Shown: positions 49,950 to 59,900 of the stretch, one piece after another
Numbering within the stretch: position 1 is the first letter of the stretch
Layout: each line of letters begins with the position of its first letter
Notes under the pieces: generated by a model
What the model saw: only the letters and a program-made list of their open reading frames with translations
Database searches by the model: none
Told to the model about the DNA's origin: nothing
DNA from: Paenibacillus paridis
GTDB taxonomy: Bacteria; Bacillota; Bacilli; Paenibacillales; Paenibacillaceae
Length of the DNA: 64,000 bases
Reading direction: 5' to 3'
Assembly (NCBI RefSeq): GCF_006345825.1
Contig: NZ_VCIX01000092.1
Location: forward strand, 1,984,001 to 2,048,000
Made by a program: the position numbers and the translations under genes

Positions 49950-50101
49950 CGTCAGGCCTCCTTTTTTGTTAAGATTGATGGGCATCTTTGATTTGCGGAA
50001 ACGGAATATCCTTAGCGTTCGGAAAAATAAGGATAAATATGCGCCACATAAGAAGTAACGCCTAACGGCGTCCTTTCTGTAGACGCCATCGTTTCTCCGA
50101 A

Positions 50102-50145
50102 ACGTATAGAGAAAGTATGGTATATTCATATACTTTCCTATACGT
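50102..50145. repeat. Imperfect palindrome upstream of the truncated GerA gene
   Basis: ACGTATAG-AG-AAAGTAT (50102-50118) is complementary to ATACTTTCC-TATACGT (50130-50145) with one bulged base, giving about 15 bp around an 11-base loop. It directly abuts the terminator of the HD-GYP operon. It could be an operator, a second transcript end, or an insertion relic. Confidence 0.6.
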
Positions 50146-50171
50146 CAAAAAACCACTCCTAAGAGTGGTTT
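50146..50171 (-). terminator. Terminator of the MCP-MHYT-REC-HD-GYP operon
   Basis: AAACCACTC pairs with GAGTGGTTT around a 4-base loop, followed by TTTTTTG on the minus strand. Confidence 0.85.
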
Positions 50172-50200
50172 CAACTAGCTTATTGTCCTGCCGGAAGCGA

Positions 50201-51247
50201 TTAGCTTGGAATATAACGATGCTCCTTAAAGGTATGAAGAAATGCAGCGACAATTCGGGGGTCGAAGTGATATCCGCTTTGCCTTTCGATCTCCGCAAGC
50301 GCTTCTTCTGAGGTCCATGCTTCTTTATATGGACGCTCATGGGTTAATGCATCATAGAAATCAGCAATCGCCACAATGCGGGATTCTATTGGAATTTCCT
50401 CGCCGCACAGTCCTAAGGGGTAACCCGTCCCGTCCCACTTCTCATGATGCGAATGCGCGATAATGCCCGCCAGTTTCAATACGGCAAAGGAGCTTCCTTC
50501 CAAAATACTCGCTCCAATAACGGTATGCTGCTTCATCGTTTCGAACTCATGAGGCTCAAACCTCCCCGGTTTTAGGAGAATGTCATCGGAAATGCCAATC
50601 TTCCCGATATCATGCAGCGGCGCAGCTTTCCGAATCAAATTAACCTCCGCTTCCGATAGCCCCAATCCGCTTGCAATTAGACCCGACAGATACCCTACAC
50701 GCTGGGTATGGCTCCCGGTCTTGTCATCCCTATACTCAGATGCCCTTCCAAGCAGCTGCAAAATTTCCAGCTTGGCTTGCTCTAATTCTTCCGTTCGAGT
50801 ACGAACTCTCTCCTCAAGCGTGATGTTATGCTGCTGAAGCTGCAGATGAAGCTGCCGGGTTTTCAACAAATTATTAATTCGGAGAATAACCTCGTTCCGG
50901 TCATAGGGCTTGGTTAAAAAATCATTGGCCCCGGCTTGCAGTCCCTCTTGCTTTGCCTCAGGTGTTATATCTGCGCTAAGCATAAGGACTGGCAAATAGC
51001 TGTTCGAATCGACCATTGTGCGAATTAGTTTTAATGATTCAATGCCGTTCATTCCCGGCATATGCAGATCAAGCAGGATGATATCCGGATCTACCTCGGT
51101 AATTAGGCGTTCAATTTGATAAGGATCCATCGTGCTGTAGAGATTCTTAAATCCTGCGCGACCAAGGATTCTCTCCAGAAGGGTGATGTTATGCTCCTGG
51201 TCGTCAACAATTAATATTTTGGCAAGTTCCTTAAAAAATTCACCCAT
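50201..51247 (-). CDS. Response regulator with HD-GYP c-di-GMP phosphodiesterase domain
   Basis: A 348-aa protein. The N-terminal receiver has phospho-acceptor D60 (ILLDLHMPGMNG) and K113. A coiled linker (about 135-165) leads to an HD-GYP domain with HDIGKIGI (H212, D213, K216) and HHEKWDGTGYP (267-277). HD-GYP proteins hydrolyse cyclic di-GMP; all visible metal-ligand motifs are kept, so activity is likely. It is the last gene of a four-gene operon and starts 3 bp after a stand-alone receiver gene. Confidence 0.93.
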   Translation of the reverse strand: MGEFFKELAKILIVDDQEHNITLLERILGRAGFKNLYSTMDPYQIERLITEVDPDIILLDLHMPGMNGIESLKLIRTMVDSNSYLPVLMLSADITPEAKQEGLQAGANDFLTKPYDRNEVILRINNLLKTRQLHLQLQQHNITLEERVRTRTEELEQAKLEILQLLGRASEYRDDKTGSHTQRVGYLSGLIASGLGLSEAEVNLIRKAAPLHDIGKIGISDDILLKPGRFEPHEFETMKQHTVIGASILEGSSFAVLKLAGIIAHSHHEKWDGTGYPLGLCGEEIPIESRIVAIADFYDALTHERPYKEAWTSEEALAEIERQSGYHFDPRIVAAFLHTFKEHRYIPS

Positions 51248-51250
51248 TTG

Positions 51251-51682
51251 CTATTCCCCATTCAACATAATATGCCTGTCCATCATGCTGCCATCATCCT
51301 TTGATTTGGCTGTGCCGGACCTCTCCAGATTAACTTGTATCTTATCCAACAGCCGGTTCAAGACAACTGGCTTCGTATCGAAATCGTCACAACCGGCGCG
51401 GTATGCGTCTTCTTCATCTCCCGTCATCGCGTGTGCAGTTAACGCAATGATCGGAATTGATTGCATTTCTGACATGCTCTTTAGCAATCGAGTCGCTGCC
51501 CAGCCATCCAATACAGGCAAGCTCATGTCCATTAAAATAAGATCGGGCTTCTCCTGAACAGCCATATCGACGCCTTCCTGCCCGTCTACTGCAGTAAGCA
51601 CGTGGAAGCCTTTCCTGATGAGCCGCCTTGAGAGCATGTCCCTGTTCATCTCATTATCCTCTACTAGCAGAATCGTTGGCAT
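51251..51682 (-). CDS. Stand-alone receiver-domain response regulator
   Basis: A 143-aa protein that is one receiver domain plus a short tail (KSKDDGSMMDRH). The phospho-acceptor is D52 in LILMDMSLPVLDG; acidic pocket E8/D9 and K104 (DTKPV) are present. There is no output domain. Such proteins act as phosphotransfer shuttles or as allosteric inputs, like DivK or Spo0F. It sits 18 bp after the hybrid kinase and before the HD-GYP regulator. Confidence 0.93.
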   Translation of the reverse strand: MPTILLVEDNEMNRDMLSRRLIRKGFHVLTAVDGQEGVDMAVQEKPDLILMDMSLPVLDGWAATRLLKSMSEMQSIPIIALTAHAMTGDEEDAYRAGCDDFDTKPVVLNRLLDKIQVNLERSGTAKSKDDGSMMDRHIMLNGE

Positions 51683-51700
51683 CTCCCTACCTCCATCTCG

Positions 51701-54058
51701 TTAATTTATAAACTTTCTAATTTCCTTTAGAAGCGATTGCGGATTAAATGAACCTTTTTGAACAATGTTTTTCACATACCCATTTAATTTATTTCGATCT
51801 TCTTCCGTAATGGTTTTCGCGGTTAGCACCACGGTTGGGATGGAAAGCCATTCTTCCTTCTTCCGAAGTTCTTCAATGAACTGAAAGCCGTCCATTTCCG
51901 GCATCATCAAGTCCAGTAGGATTAACGTCGGCAATTCCTTCTCTAAACAGGATAACGCCAGTTTGCCATTCTGAGCCTGTACAACCGCGTATCCTTCCCG
52001 GTGAAGAAGCTTAGTCATAAGTTCGCTTGTTGGGGCATCGTCTTCAATGACAAGAACCGAGTGTTCTATGCGCTTCGATACGTACTTATCCATGACTTCT
52101 ATTAAACGCTCACGCTGTACCGGCTTGGTCAGAAATTCCGAAGCTCCAAGCGAATAACCTAAATGCTGATCGTTTGTCATGGACCAAATTACGACGGGAA
52201 TGTCAGCCAGCTCTGGATCGTTTTTCAACGCTGATAGCACACTCCAGCCATCCATGCTTGGCATCAGTATATCCAGACAAATGACTTTAGGCTTCAGCAG
52301 CTTTGCAAGCCTCAAGCCTTCTTGACCGTTCTCTGCTGCAGCCATCGTCCAGCCTTCCTTAGCGAGATAGCGCTCCATCAACTGCCTGTTGGATGCTTCA
52401 TCATCTATGAGCAGGATGCTAATCTGTTCATTTTGTTCTTTGGCATTCGAAATATAGCTTGTCGATGCTTTGGTGACCGGTTCGAGCTCTATCGCCGCAT
52501 CCGGCAGCCAGCAAGTAAATGTACTGCCCTCGCCAAATACACTGTCCACATGAATATCACCGCTAAGCAGGCTGCAGAAGCGCTGGCTGATGGCTAAACC
52601 GAGACCGGTACCGCCATATTTGCGCGTAGTCGATGAATCGGCTTGTGTAAAAGGTTGGAACAGCTTGTCCAACTGCTCAGGCGTCATTCCAATGCCCGTA
52701 TCCCGAACACGGAAGCAATACCCGTTATGTTGATTGACTGCTTCACGAGTGACTTCCAAAGTGATTGTACCTTCCTTCGTAAATTTACCCGCGTTGCTTA
52801 GTAAATTGATAAGAATCTGCCTAAGCTTCGTCACATCAGTCGTGATGTCGCCATCTACGCTTTTTATTTCAAGTCGGTTACTGCTCGCTTCAATTAAGGG
52901 ATTAACGGTTGTTATGACGTCATTAATGAGTCCGGACAAGCTGATCGTTTCCAAATGGATATCCATTTTTCCCGCTTCGATTTTCGAAATATCCAATATA
53001 TCGTTGATAAGCGAAAGAAGATGGTTTCCCGCTTTGCTTATTTTCCCTAAATCCTCCACAAAAGTAAGCTCGCCTATCTCTTCTGCTTCTTCCTGCAAAA
53101 TTTCGCTGTAACCAATAATCGCATTCAACGGCGTTCGAAGCTCATGGCTCATATTGGCCAAAAACTGGCTCTTGATCATATTCGCTTTAATGGCTTCGTC
53201 ATGTGCCTTCTCCAGCTGCGCCGTTCTTTCAGCTACCAGATCCTCTAAATTCTCGTTCAATAGAAGAAGCTTCTGATTGATCGCAAATATTTCGGCCGTT
53301 TTCTCTTGAATCTCTGAATCTTGAAATGACATTCGCTTTGAAATATAGACGCCAAGCAAAAATAGGCCAAGCGTAAACAAAGTACCCCCCGCGATAAAAT
53401 AAGCAAGCCATTTCTGGTCCAGCAACATCCCCGTTGACATTGCCGATTTTGTCCCTATTTCAAAATGGGCAGACATCATGCCCGTATAATGCATTCCGAC
53501 AATTGCCGCGCCCATAATAAGTCCGCTACCCATTTTTTTCCACTCGCCGTTGCCTTCCATATCTTGACGGAAATAAAAAGCGAGCCATAGCGATGCCCAA
53601 GATGCTACAAGTGCTATAAGAATGGATAGCGTGAAAAAAATAGGGTTATACGTAATATCAATTTGCATGGCCGCCATTCCGATATAATGCATAGAGGAGA
53701 TGCCAAGCGCAAATAATAATCCGCCACGAAGCAAACGGCCCTTCGTAAGCTGCTCGCGACTTACGATAAACAAGGCAATTGCAGCAGCAATAATGGCAAC
53801 TAGAACCGAAAGCATAACCATCGTCATATCATACGCGACCGAAATAGGAAGCTTAAACGCTAGCATCCCCACAAAATGCATCGACCAGATGCCTGTACCC
53901 ATAGCCATAGCTCCGAACAATAACCAGAGCCATCGACTCCTGCCTTTGGCTGTAGAAACCCTGCCAGCTAAGTTCAGTGCGGTATACGAGGCAGCTACAG
54001 CAACAATATAAGAAAAAATAACAAGTACAATATCGTGCGAGCCATGAATATGCTCCAT
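51701..54058 (-). CDS. MHYT-domain hybrid histidine kinase with two receivers
   Basis: A 785-aa membrane kinase. Residues 1-240 form the seven-helix MHYT sensor with three motifs: MHFVGM (60-65), MHYIGM (123-128) and MHYTGM (189-194). These are proposed to bind metal and sense small gases. A coiled coil (245-295) leads to HisKA with phospho-acceptor H305 (ANMSHELRTP), an HATPase domain, and two receivers (CLDILMPSMDGW; ILLDLMMPEMDGF). The start at 54058 follows AAGGAG. It lies 29 bp after the chemoreceptor gene and 18 bp before the stand-alone receiver. Confidence 0.93.
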   Translation of the reverse strand: MEHIHGSHDIVLVIFSYIVAVAASYTALNLAGRVSTAKGRSRWLWLLFGAMAMGTGIWSMHFVGMLAFKLPISVAYDMTMVMLSVLVAIIAAAIALFIVSREQLTKGRLLRGGLLFALGISSMHYIGMAAMQIDITYNPIFFTLSILIALVASWASLWLAFYFRQDMEGNGEWKKMGSGLIMGAAIVGMHYTGMMSAHFEIGTKSAMSTGMLLDQKWLAYFIAGGTLFTLGLFLLGVYISKRMSFQDSEIQEKTAEIFAINQKLLLLNENLEDLVAERTAQLEKAHDEAIKANMIKSQFLANMSHELRTPLNAIIGYSEILQEEAEEIGELTFVEDLGKISKAGNHLLSLINDILDISKIEAGKMDIHLETISLSGLINDVITTVNPLIEASSNRLEIKSVDGDITTDVTKLRQILINLLSNAGKFTKEGTITLEVTREAVNQHNGYCFRVRDTGIGMTPEQLDKLFQPFTQADSSTTRKYGGTGLGLAISQRFCSLLSGDIHVDSVFGEGSTFTCWLPDAAIELEPVTKASTSYISNAKEQNEQISILLIDDEASNRQLMERYLAKEGWTMAAAENGQEGLRLAKLLKPKVICLDILMPSMDGWSVLSALKNDPELADIPVVIWSMTNDQHLGYSLGASEFLTKPVQRERLIEVMDKYVSKRIEHSVLVIEDDAPTSELMTKLLHREGYAVVQAQNGKLALSCLEKELPTLILLDLMMPEMDGFQFIEELRKKEEWLSIPTVVLTAKTITEEDRNKLNGYVKNIVQKGSFNPQSLLKEIRKFIN

Positions 54059-54087
54059 AAATACTCCTTCTTTCACTTTCATTTGGG

Positions 54088-55632
54088 TTAAGCTGTAAAT
54101 TGGCCTTTCAAGGTGAGCGACAAATCCTTAAGTTGCCTGATTTCCTGATCCACCTGTTGGGAGCTTCTAAATTGCTGATCTGCAATGACCATTAGCTGTC
54201 TCATCGAAACGATGCCTTGTTCGATTACGGATGAGATTTGAAGCATTTCGTTAGAGAAGCCTGCCGAATCCTCTTGAATCGTTGTGATCATTTGATTCAT
54301 GGCAATCATAAACTGCAGTAGTTCTTGAATTGTTTGCTTGACCTGTGCAAAGTCCTCTGCGAAAGCCTCTACATAGCTTACGGATTGATGAATAAACTCG
54401 AGGCTGCCTTCGATTTGGCTCGCGGTTAATTCACTTTCCGAACGAATGTCGGTCATGAGCTCACGAATGTCCGCAGCAGTGTCGTTGCTTTGTCCAGCAA
54501 GCTTACGGATTTCTCCAGCGACAACTCCGAATCCCTTTCCGTACTCGCCTGCTCTTGCTGCTTCAATGGAAGCATTTAAAGCGAGCAGTTGTGTTTGGTC
54601 TGCAACCGCTTGAATTTTCCCAACCATTTCCTCTGCCTTCTGTGACGACTGTTGAAGCATAAACATCGTTGTGGCTACGTGATGAATCGAACCAGAAATA
54701 TGCAGCATATCATGTTTCAAAGATTCCACTTTTTCATAATTTCCCAGTATGGACTTCTCTGTGATTATCGCATTCCTCTTCATGGTATCGGCATTCGATA
54801 GAACAGTTTGAATAGCAATTCTAATATTATGAAGCTTGTCGTCCATCTGCTCTAAAGATAACGATTGATCGCCAAGACCGCCTGTCACTTCTTCAAATGC
54901 ATAGCCCATTTCCTTGTTGCTTTGCACATTCTGAATGGATGTTCCGGAGACTACGGAAGAGGTATGGATAATTTGCCCTGTCAAGGATTGCACATCCTCT
55001 AGCAAAGCCAATAATTTATCTTCCTTACTTTGTTTCTCAGCTTCCAGATAACTCGTAATCCTAAGCTTAGATCTGATTTGCCAACTGGTGGCGATAGCAG
55101 TAATCAACAGGAACGCCGCATGAATGGTGACCATGAGAAACGAGTAGCTCTCTGTTCCAAAAACCAATTGTGGGGAAAAAAAGTAGCCCCCAACATGCTG
55201 CACGGCAAACAAAATCGTCATCATTGCGATTAAACCTATTTTTTCGTAATAAGCAACCGCAGCAATGACCATAAAGATGGAAAAATGAAATTCTACGCTT
55301 CCGCCACTGCCGCTAATCATGGAAAAGCTGCAGAACGTTAATGTGAGCGTATTCAGCCATGATACATAGGCATGGCTATTGTTTTTGAAAAAATAGGTGA
55401 TCGTTAAACTCAAACTTAAAAACGGCAATACAAAAAAACCGATTTGCGCCCCTAAGATCAGACTGTTCATTTCATACCCTTGGCCATGCATCCCCGCAGA
55501 GTGCTGAAACGGATTCTTCGTCTTCGTTATTATGAAAATGAACGCATTCAGTAAAATGGCTGCAATCGAAAACCACAGCATCAATCTATTTTTCTTGTCT
55601 AGCATAATCAAGTATTCATCCTTCCAACTCAT
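54088..55632 (-). CDS. Methyl-accepting chemotaxis protein with six-helix membrane sensor
   Basis: A 514-aa chemoreceptor. There is no large extracellular domain; the N-terminal 190 residues contain about six membrane helices, with SVEFHFSIFMVIAAVAYYEKIG and VQHVGGYFF between them. The rest is the cytoplasmic signalling coiled coil with the conserved hairpin tip IEAARAGEYGKGFGVVAGEIRKLAGQS. It may respond to a membrane or redox signal, or be a phosphorelay partner, since the operon holds no flagellar gene. The start has no strong Shine-Dalgarno; an internal ATG ten codons in is an alternative. Confidence 0.9.
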   Translation of the reverse strand: MSWKDEYLIMLDKKNRLMLWFSIAAILLNAFIFIITKTKNPFQHSAGMHGQGYEMNSLILGAQIGFFVLPFLSLSLTITYFFKNNSHAYVSWLNTLTLTFCSFSMISGSGGSVEFHFSIFMVIAAVAYYEKIGLIAMMTILFAVQHVGGYFFSPQLVFGTESYSFLMVTIHAAFLLITAIATSWQIRSKLRITSYLEAEKQSKEDKLLALLEDVQSLTGQIIHTSSVVSGTSIQNVQSNKEMGYAFEEVTGGLGDQSLSLEQMDDKLHNIRIAIQTVLSNADTMKRNAIITEKSILGNYEKVESLKHDMLHISGSIHHVATTMFMLQQSSQKAEEMVGKIQAVADQTQLLALNASIEAARAGEYGKGFGVVAGEIRKLAGQSNDTAADIRELMTDIRSESELTASQIEGSLEFIHQSVSYVEAFAEDFAQVKQTIQELLQFMIAMNQMITTIQEDSAGFSNEMLQISSVIEQGIVSMRQLMVIADQQFRSSQQVDQEIRQLKDLSLTLKGQFTA

Positions 55633-55684
55633 TTGGTTTCCAAACGATTATATAATAGAGGTTTGAAACATTTTTGAAACCAAA
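55632..55684. promoter_or_regulatory. Inverted repeat flanking the MCP operon promoter
   Basis: TTTGGTTTC (55632-55640) and GAAACCAAA (55676-55684) are perfect inverted copies. Between them, on the minus strand, is a TATAAT -10 box. Extra GTTTC/GAAAC half-sites lie inside. The left arm touches the MCP start codon. An operator is plausible. Confidence 0.45.
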
Positions 55685-55716
55685 CAAAATGAATCAATTA
55701 ACGTCTCCTATTGGGA

Positions 55717-55763
55717 CAAAAAAACGCCCCCAGCAGCTAAGGAGAAAAAACTGCTGGGGGCGT
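55717..55763 (-). terminator. Terminator after the BTAD response regulator gene
   Basis: A perfect 13-bp stem (55724-55736 with 55751-55763), followed by TTTTTTT on the minus strand. Confidence 0.93.
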
Positions 55764-55775
55764 CAATTAGAATTT

Positions 55776-56900
55776 CTATTCAAGTCTTTTCCACTCTTCA
55801 TACCACTGTCTGACCTGTGAACTCGGTTCACAATCCATATTTTTGAAAAGCATCGACTGCAATAACTCAAATTGCCTTTCCACCGAGAAGCGGTCCGAAA
55901 GCTGGGCATAGATTCGCATCAGCTCAAAGTAGCTATTCTCATGGGTTGGCAAAATCGATTGAAGCCTAATGTAATGGACAATAGCTTCTTTCAGTTTAAA
56001 GCTAGACAAATAGTATTCCCCAAGCTTCACGCTGTGCTCGAGCCATAAACGCTGCAGTCGCTCTCTTTCCCACTCCGACCAAATATAACCATATTCCTCG
56101 AGATAACCGCCTATGTAAGTCTCAAATAACATTTTGTGCTGGTTTACGTTGAATTCTGTAATCACGCCTTCTGCTTTGAGACCTACCTCCCAAAGCTCTA
56201 CCTCCAAATCAACCTCGCCAATTTCAAGGCGGTAACCTTCATCCACGTTAATGATTTGAATGTCGATTCCTTCATCGCGGATCATTTTACGAATTTGATA
56301 GGCTGCCGTATATAATTGGGTCATTGCTTTTTTGTGCTCAATGTCCGGCCATAACTCCTCAAGCAGCAATTCCTTGCGGACCGCCTTGCCTCTTTGCTGG
56401 AACAGAAACAAAAATAACTCCTGTGCTTTGAACGTTTTCCATTTCAATGAATAGGGCTTATGACCTCCCCGTTCAAATTTCAGCGTGCCGAAACACAACA
56501 TTCTCGTTTTGTGAGCAGGCATGGAAATTAGCGCATGTTCATGCTTAGCTTTCAACAGCCGCTCCACCGTTTTGGCTATTCGTTCCCTACGAATCGGTTT
56601 TAACACATAATCCATCGCATTTAGCTCGAAAGCTTCAATCGCATATTCCTCATAGACCGTTACAAAAACAATTAACATGTCAGGGAATTCCTGTATAATC
56701 AACTCGGCTAACGCTGTCCCTCTCATGCCTGGCATTTCAATATCCAGAAAAACAGCATCTGGACGCTCTAGGCATATTTGCTCCCAAGCCAAAAAGGGAT
56801 CACGATACTTCCCGATAATCTCAAGCACATCGATTCGTTCGAGCTCATCTGACATATGATGAAGAGCCAGAGGCTCGTCATCGACTATAATGGTCCTCAT
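55776..56900 (-). CDS. Response regulator with winged helix and BTAD (SARP-like) output
   Basis: A 374-aa protein. The receiver (1-118) has D53 (VFLDIEMPGMRG) and K102 (VLKPI). An OmpR-like winged helix (about 140-225: KTFKAQELFLFLFQQRGKAVRKELLLEELWP) and a bacterial transcriptional activation domain (about 230-372, helical) follow. This is the layout of SARP-type activators and of B. subtilis-type large regulators. It overlaps the upstream sensor kinase gene by 23 bp, so it is its likely partner. Confidence 0.9.
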   Translation of the reverse strand: MRTIIVDDEPLALHHMSDELERIDVLEIIGKYRDPFLAWEQICLERPDAVFLDIEMPGMRGTALAELIIQEFPDMLIVFVTVYEEYAIEAFELNAMDYVLKPIRRERIAKTVERLLKAKHEHALISMPAHKTRMLCFGTLKFERGGHKPYSLKWKTFKAQELFLFLFQQRGKAVRKELLLEELWPDIEHKKAMTQLYTAAYQIRKMIRDEGIDIQIINVDEGYRLEIGEVDLEVELWEVGLKAEGVITEFNVNQHKMLFETYIGGYLEEYGYIWSEWERERLQRLWLEHSVKLGEYYLSSFKLKEAIVHYIRLQSILPTHENSYFELMRIYAQLSDRFSVERQFELLQSMLFKNMDCEPSSQVRQWYEEWKRLE

Positions 56901-59900
56901 GTATCTTCATCCTCTCTAATGGCAAACGAATGTGAACCTCTGTGCCCTCCCCTGGATTGCTCAAGATAGTCAGCCCCGATCCGAACCACTGCTTCAGCCG
57001 CAAATCCGTATTGGCTATGCCGATCCCACCGGATTCAGGTTTGGCAAGAACGTTCTCCAACACTGCGGCAGACATCCCAACCCCATTATCTTTAATTAAG
57101 ATACAAATATGATTCTCCTCGCGGTGGATTCTGACAAGGAGGTGTCCGCCTTGCGTTCGGGCCATAATCCCATGCCTTACCGCATTTTCTACCAACGGTT
57201 GAAGCGTGAGCGGTGGAAGCTTAAAGCCTCGTTCCGATACATCGAGCTCATAGGTCAGCCAGTCATCATAGCGGACCTTCTCAATGTGCAAATAAGATTC
57301 AATCAGCTTAAGCTCCCTTTCAATGGGAACTAATGGCTCCAAACTATCGAATCGAAAGCTCTCACGCAAATACTGTCCCAGTTCAGCTAACAACGCCATC
57401 ATTTGTCCAGTGTCTCTCTTGCTTAGTGCAGCTATCGAGTTTAATGTATTAAAGAGAAAATGGGGTTTAATTTGGGCTTGCAGAAAAGCCATTTCCATTC
57501 GAATTCTCTTTTGCACGGCTTGTTTAAGCTGAAGCAACGTTTGAACACGGACTCGCAGCTCCGATGCTTCGACCGGCTTTTCAATAAAATCATTAACGCC
57601 TGAATGATGAGAAAGCAGCCCATAATTTAAATACCCTGTCGAGGTCATCAACAAAATGGGCAACTCGAGCGCCGAATATAACGTACGGATATGACGACTC
57701 AATTCTAAACCTGACTCATCAGGAAGCAATTGGTCGATAATGACCAAATCTACTTCTGGGAGTGCACTCATCCGTTGGCGGGCTTCCTTACTGCTTGCTG
57801 CAAAATAGGTCTGGTAATGATCCAGCATGAGTACGGATCCCATCACGCCACAGTTTAATTGGTCATTGTCTACGATTAGAATCGTTGCTTTTTCTGTATG
57901 CTTGGTTTCATCCAAGATCATCTTCGCGTCGTGGTTGGCTTGTTCAGCGAAGCTCTCGACTTGTCGTTCGCTAGCTTGGCGCATTGCAAACGGGAAAGAA
58001 AGGCTTAGTTCCAGATGGTTATCCGCTGCTCCATTCAGATTCACTTTTGCACCCTGCTGCGTTAATAAGGCGCGTATAAGCACCGATCCTGGATGGGAGC
58101 GATCAGTCGTTGACTCCCTGCCTGTGGGCTCAAGCCAAATTTCCAGATAGGACTCCACTTGCTCTCTTGAAAGCCCACGAGTGATGATCTCCATCTCAAT
58201 CACAAGCAAGTGGTCTTGTTCCTTGCCTCGAAATATAATTTCACCTTGAGATGTTAAAGCGGCAAGCTCTCTGAACATTCCTACCATAATTTGCGAGAAT
58301 CGTTGGGAATCAGCCCAAATCGGCGGTAGCTGCGCCGAAATACGATTCGTTATTTTCCAATCCACTGCAATAGCAGGCGAATACAGATCGATGACTATAT
58401 CAAGCGCAATTTTCGCATTAATCTGCCGTAGTCTTAGCGGAAGCTGCTCTTCATTTAATCTCGCAAAATCCATCATGTCCTGTACTAGCATCTCGGTTGA
58501 CCATCCGACAGATGCCATTTGCTGCAAATCCTTTTCCTGGTCGGCAGTTAGTTGGTCGTTGGCGTTCAATCTGGCATAGATCAAGTTCATAATGGTTTGC
58601 AAGGGCCCTTTGATTTGAGTCGATAGATTGACGATAAAATTATTTTTCAAAACATCCATCCGCTTCAAATCATCCCTAAGCGCCTTCATTTTATGAAAGG
58701 ACCTAAAAAATTGCACAAACAACAAACAAGAAATAGCAATGAGAAAAGCGATAATTTGGACAAAATACCAAACGGTAAGCTTCATAAAACCCATTTGAAG
58801 GAGAGCGCTTAGAAAGGCAATCGCTGAAAACAAACAAATTGCCCAAAATTCATAAATAAACTCTGCTTTGCCACTCTTTGTGCCCCTGATCAAAATACTA
58901 ATAATATACAAGTATATTCCAATAGCTATTACGGAGGCGATTGGCAAAAAGCCGGTGAAAAGAGCAGGCGTCGATACGAGCGTAAGCCCGACCGCGCTAA
59001 TAACAGAACCAGGCAGCACTCTTTTCGCCCAAATCTGTACGTGTTCCTCAAACCGGGTACGGACGAATAGGAACAAGCAATATAAAATGCACAGTGCGCT
59101 AGTCCATTGCAACTTAACGATAGAGCTGTAAGACATCGTTGGCCATACGATTAGTAACCAGCGAGAGCCTTGATTCGCTGTAGAGATGGCCGTGAATCCA
59201 AACAAAAAAACGAGATAAATCCAACCATTTCGACGCATTTGAAATTGCACCAAAGAAAAATAAAAGGCCAGTAAGAGAAAAACAACGATCATGCCAAACT
59301 CAAATGCTGCCTGATTGGTTTGTTCCCGAATGATAAGCTTCTGCGGTCCCATGCTAATCGGAAATACAATCCCGCCGCTGCCGGACATGTCATAGTTGGC
59401 TACCTGCACAACGATGTCAATCGCATGGCTATCTATCTCTTTAAATGCCACATACGGCTCGACTCCGGCAGCGTAATCGGATGCGCTGCTGCCAACTTCC
59501 CCGCTGCCACCAAGCTGTTCTCCATTGATGATCAAACGATGCGAGGTTCGAATTAGCGGTACGCGGAAACCGTAAGCCCCCGCTTCCTTGCCCAAAACAA
59601 TTTGCAGCCGATATGTACCATATCCCTTGGCATCGCTCCGCTTCTTACCGGTTAAGCCGCTCTTCCAATTGCCTGGCACCGATACGGATGAATACCTTGG
59701 GGCACTTGCAAAATCCTCAGTTGATTCCAAAAATTGCTCAGGGTAAAATAGCCATTCTCCATCCAAATCCAATACGGACTCTCCGTCCTTGTTCCAATCG
59801 CGCAAATCTAACATACCCGACTCTGCCTTTGGAGAATGGCCCTGATTAAGCATCTTTGCGTTTAGAAAACAAACGACTAGCAAAATAAAAATAATGATTA

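Noticed and set aside
49950..50129. Longer GerA-fragment start giving 344 residues
   Set aside because: The extra N-terminal stretch overlaps the palindrome and promoter region and has no ribosome binding site; the TTG at 49949 has AAAGGAGG at 7 bp.
53700..54011. 103-codon plus-strand frame opposite the MHYT region
   Set aside because: It is a shadow of the hydrophobic kinase sensor; no ribosome binding site.
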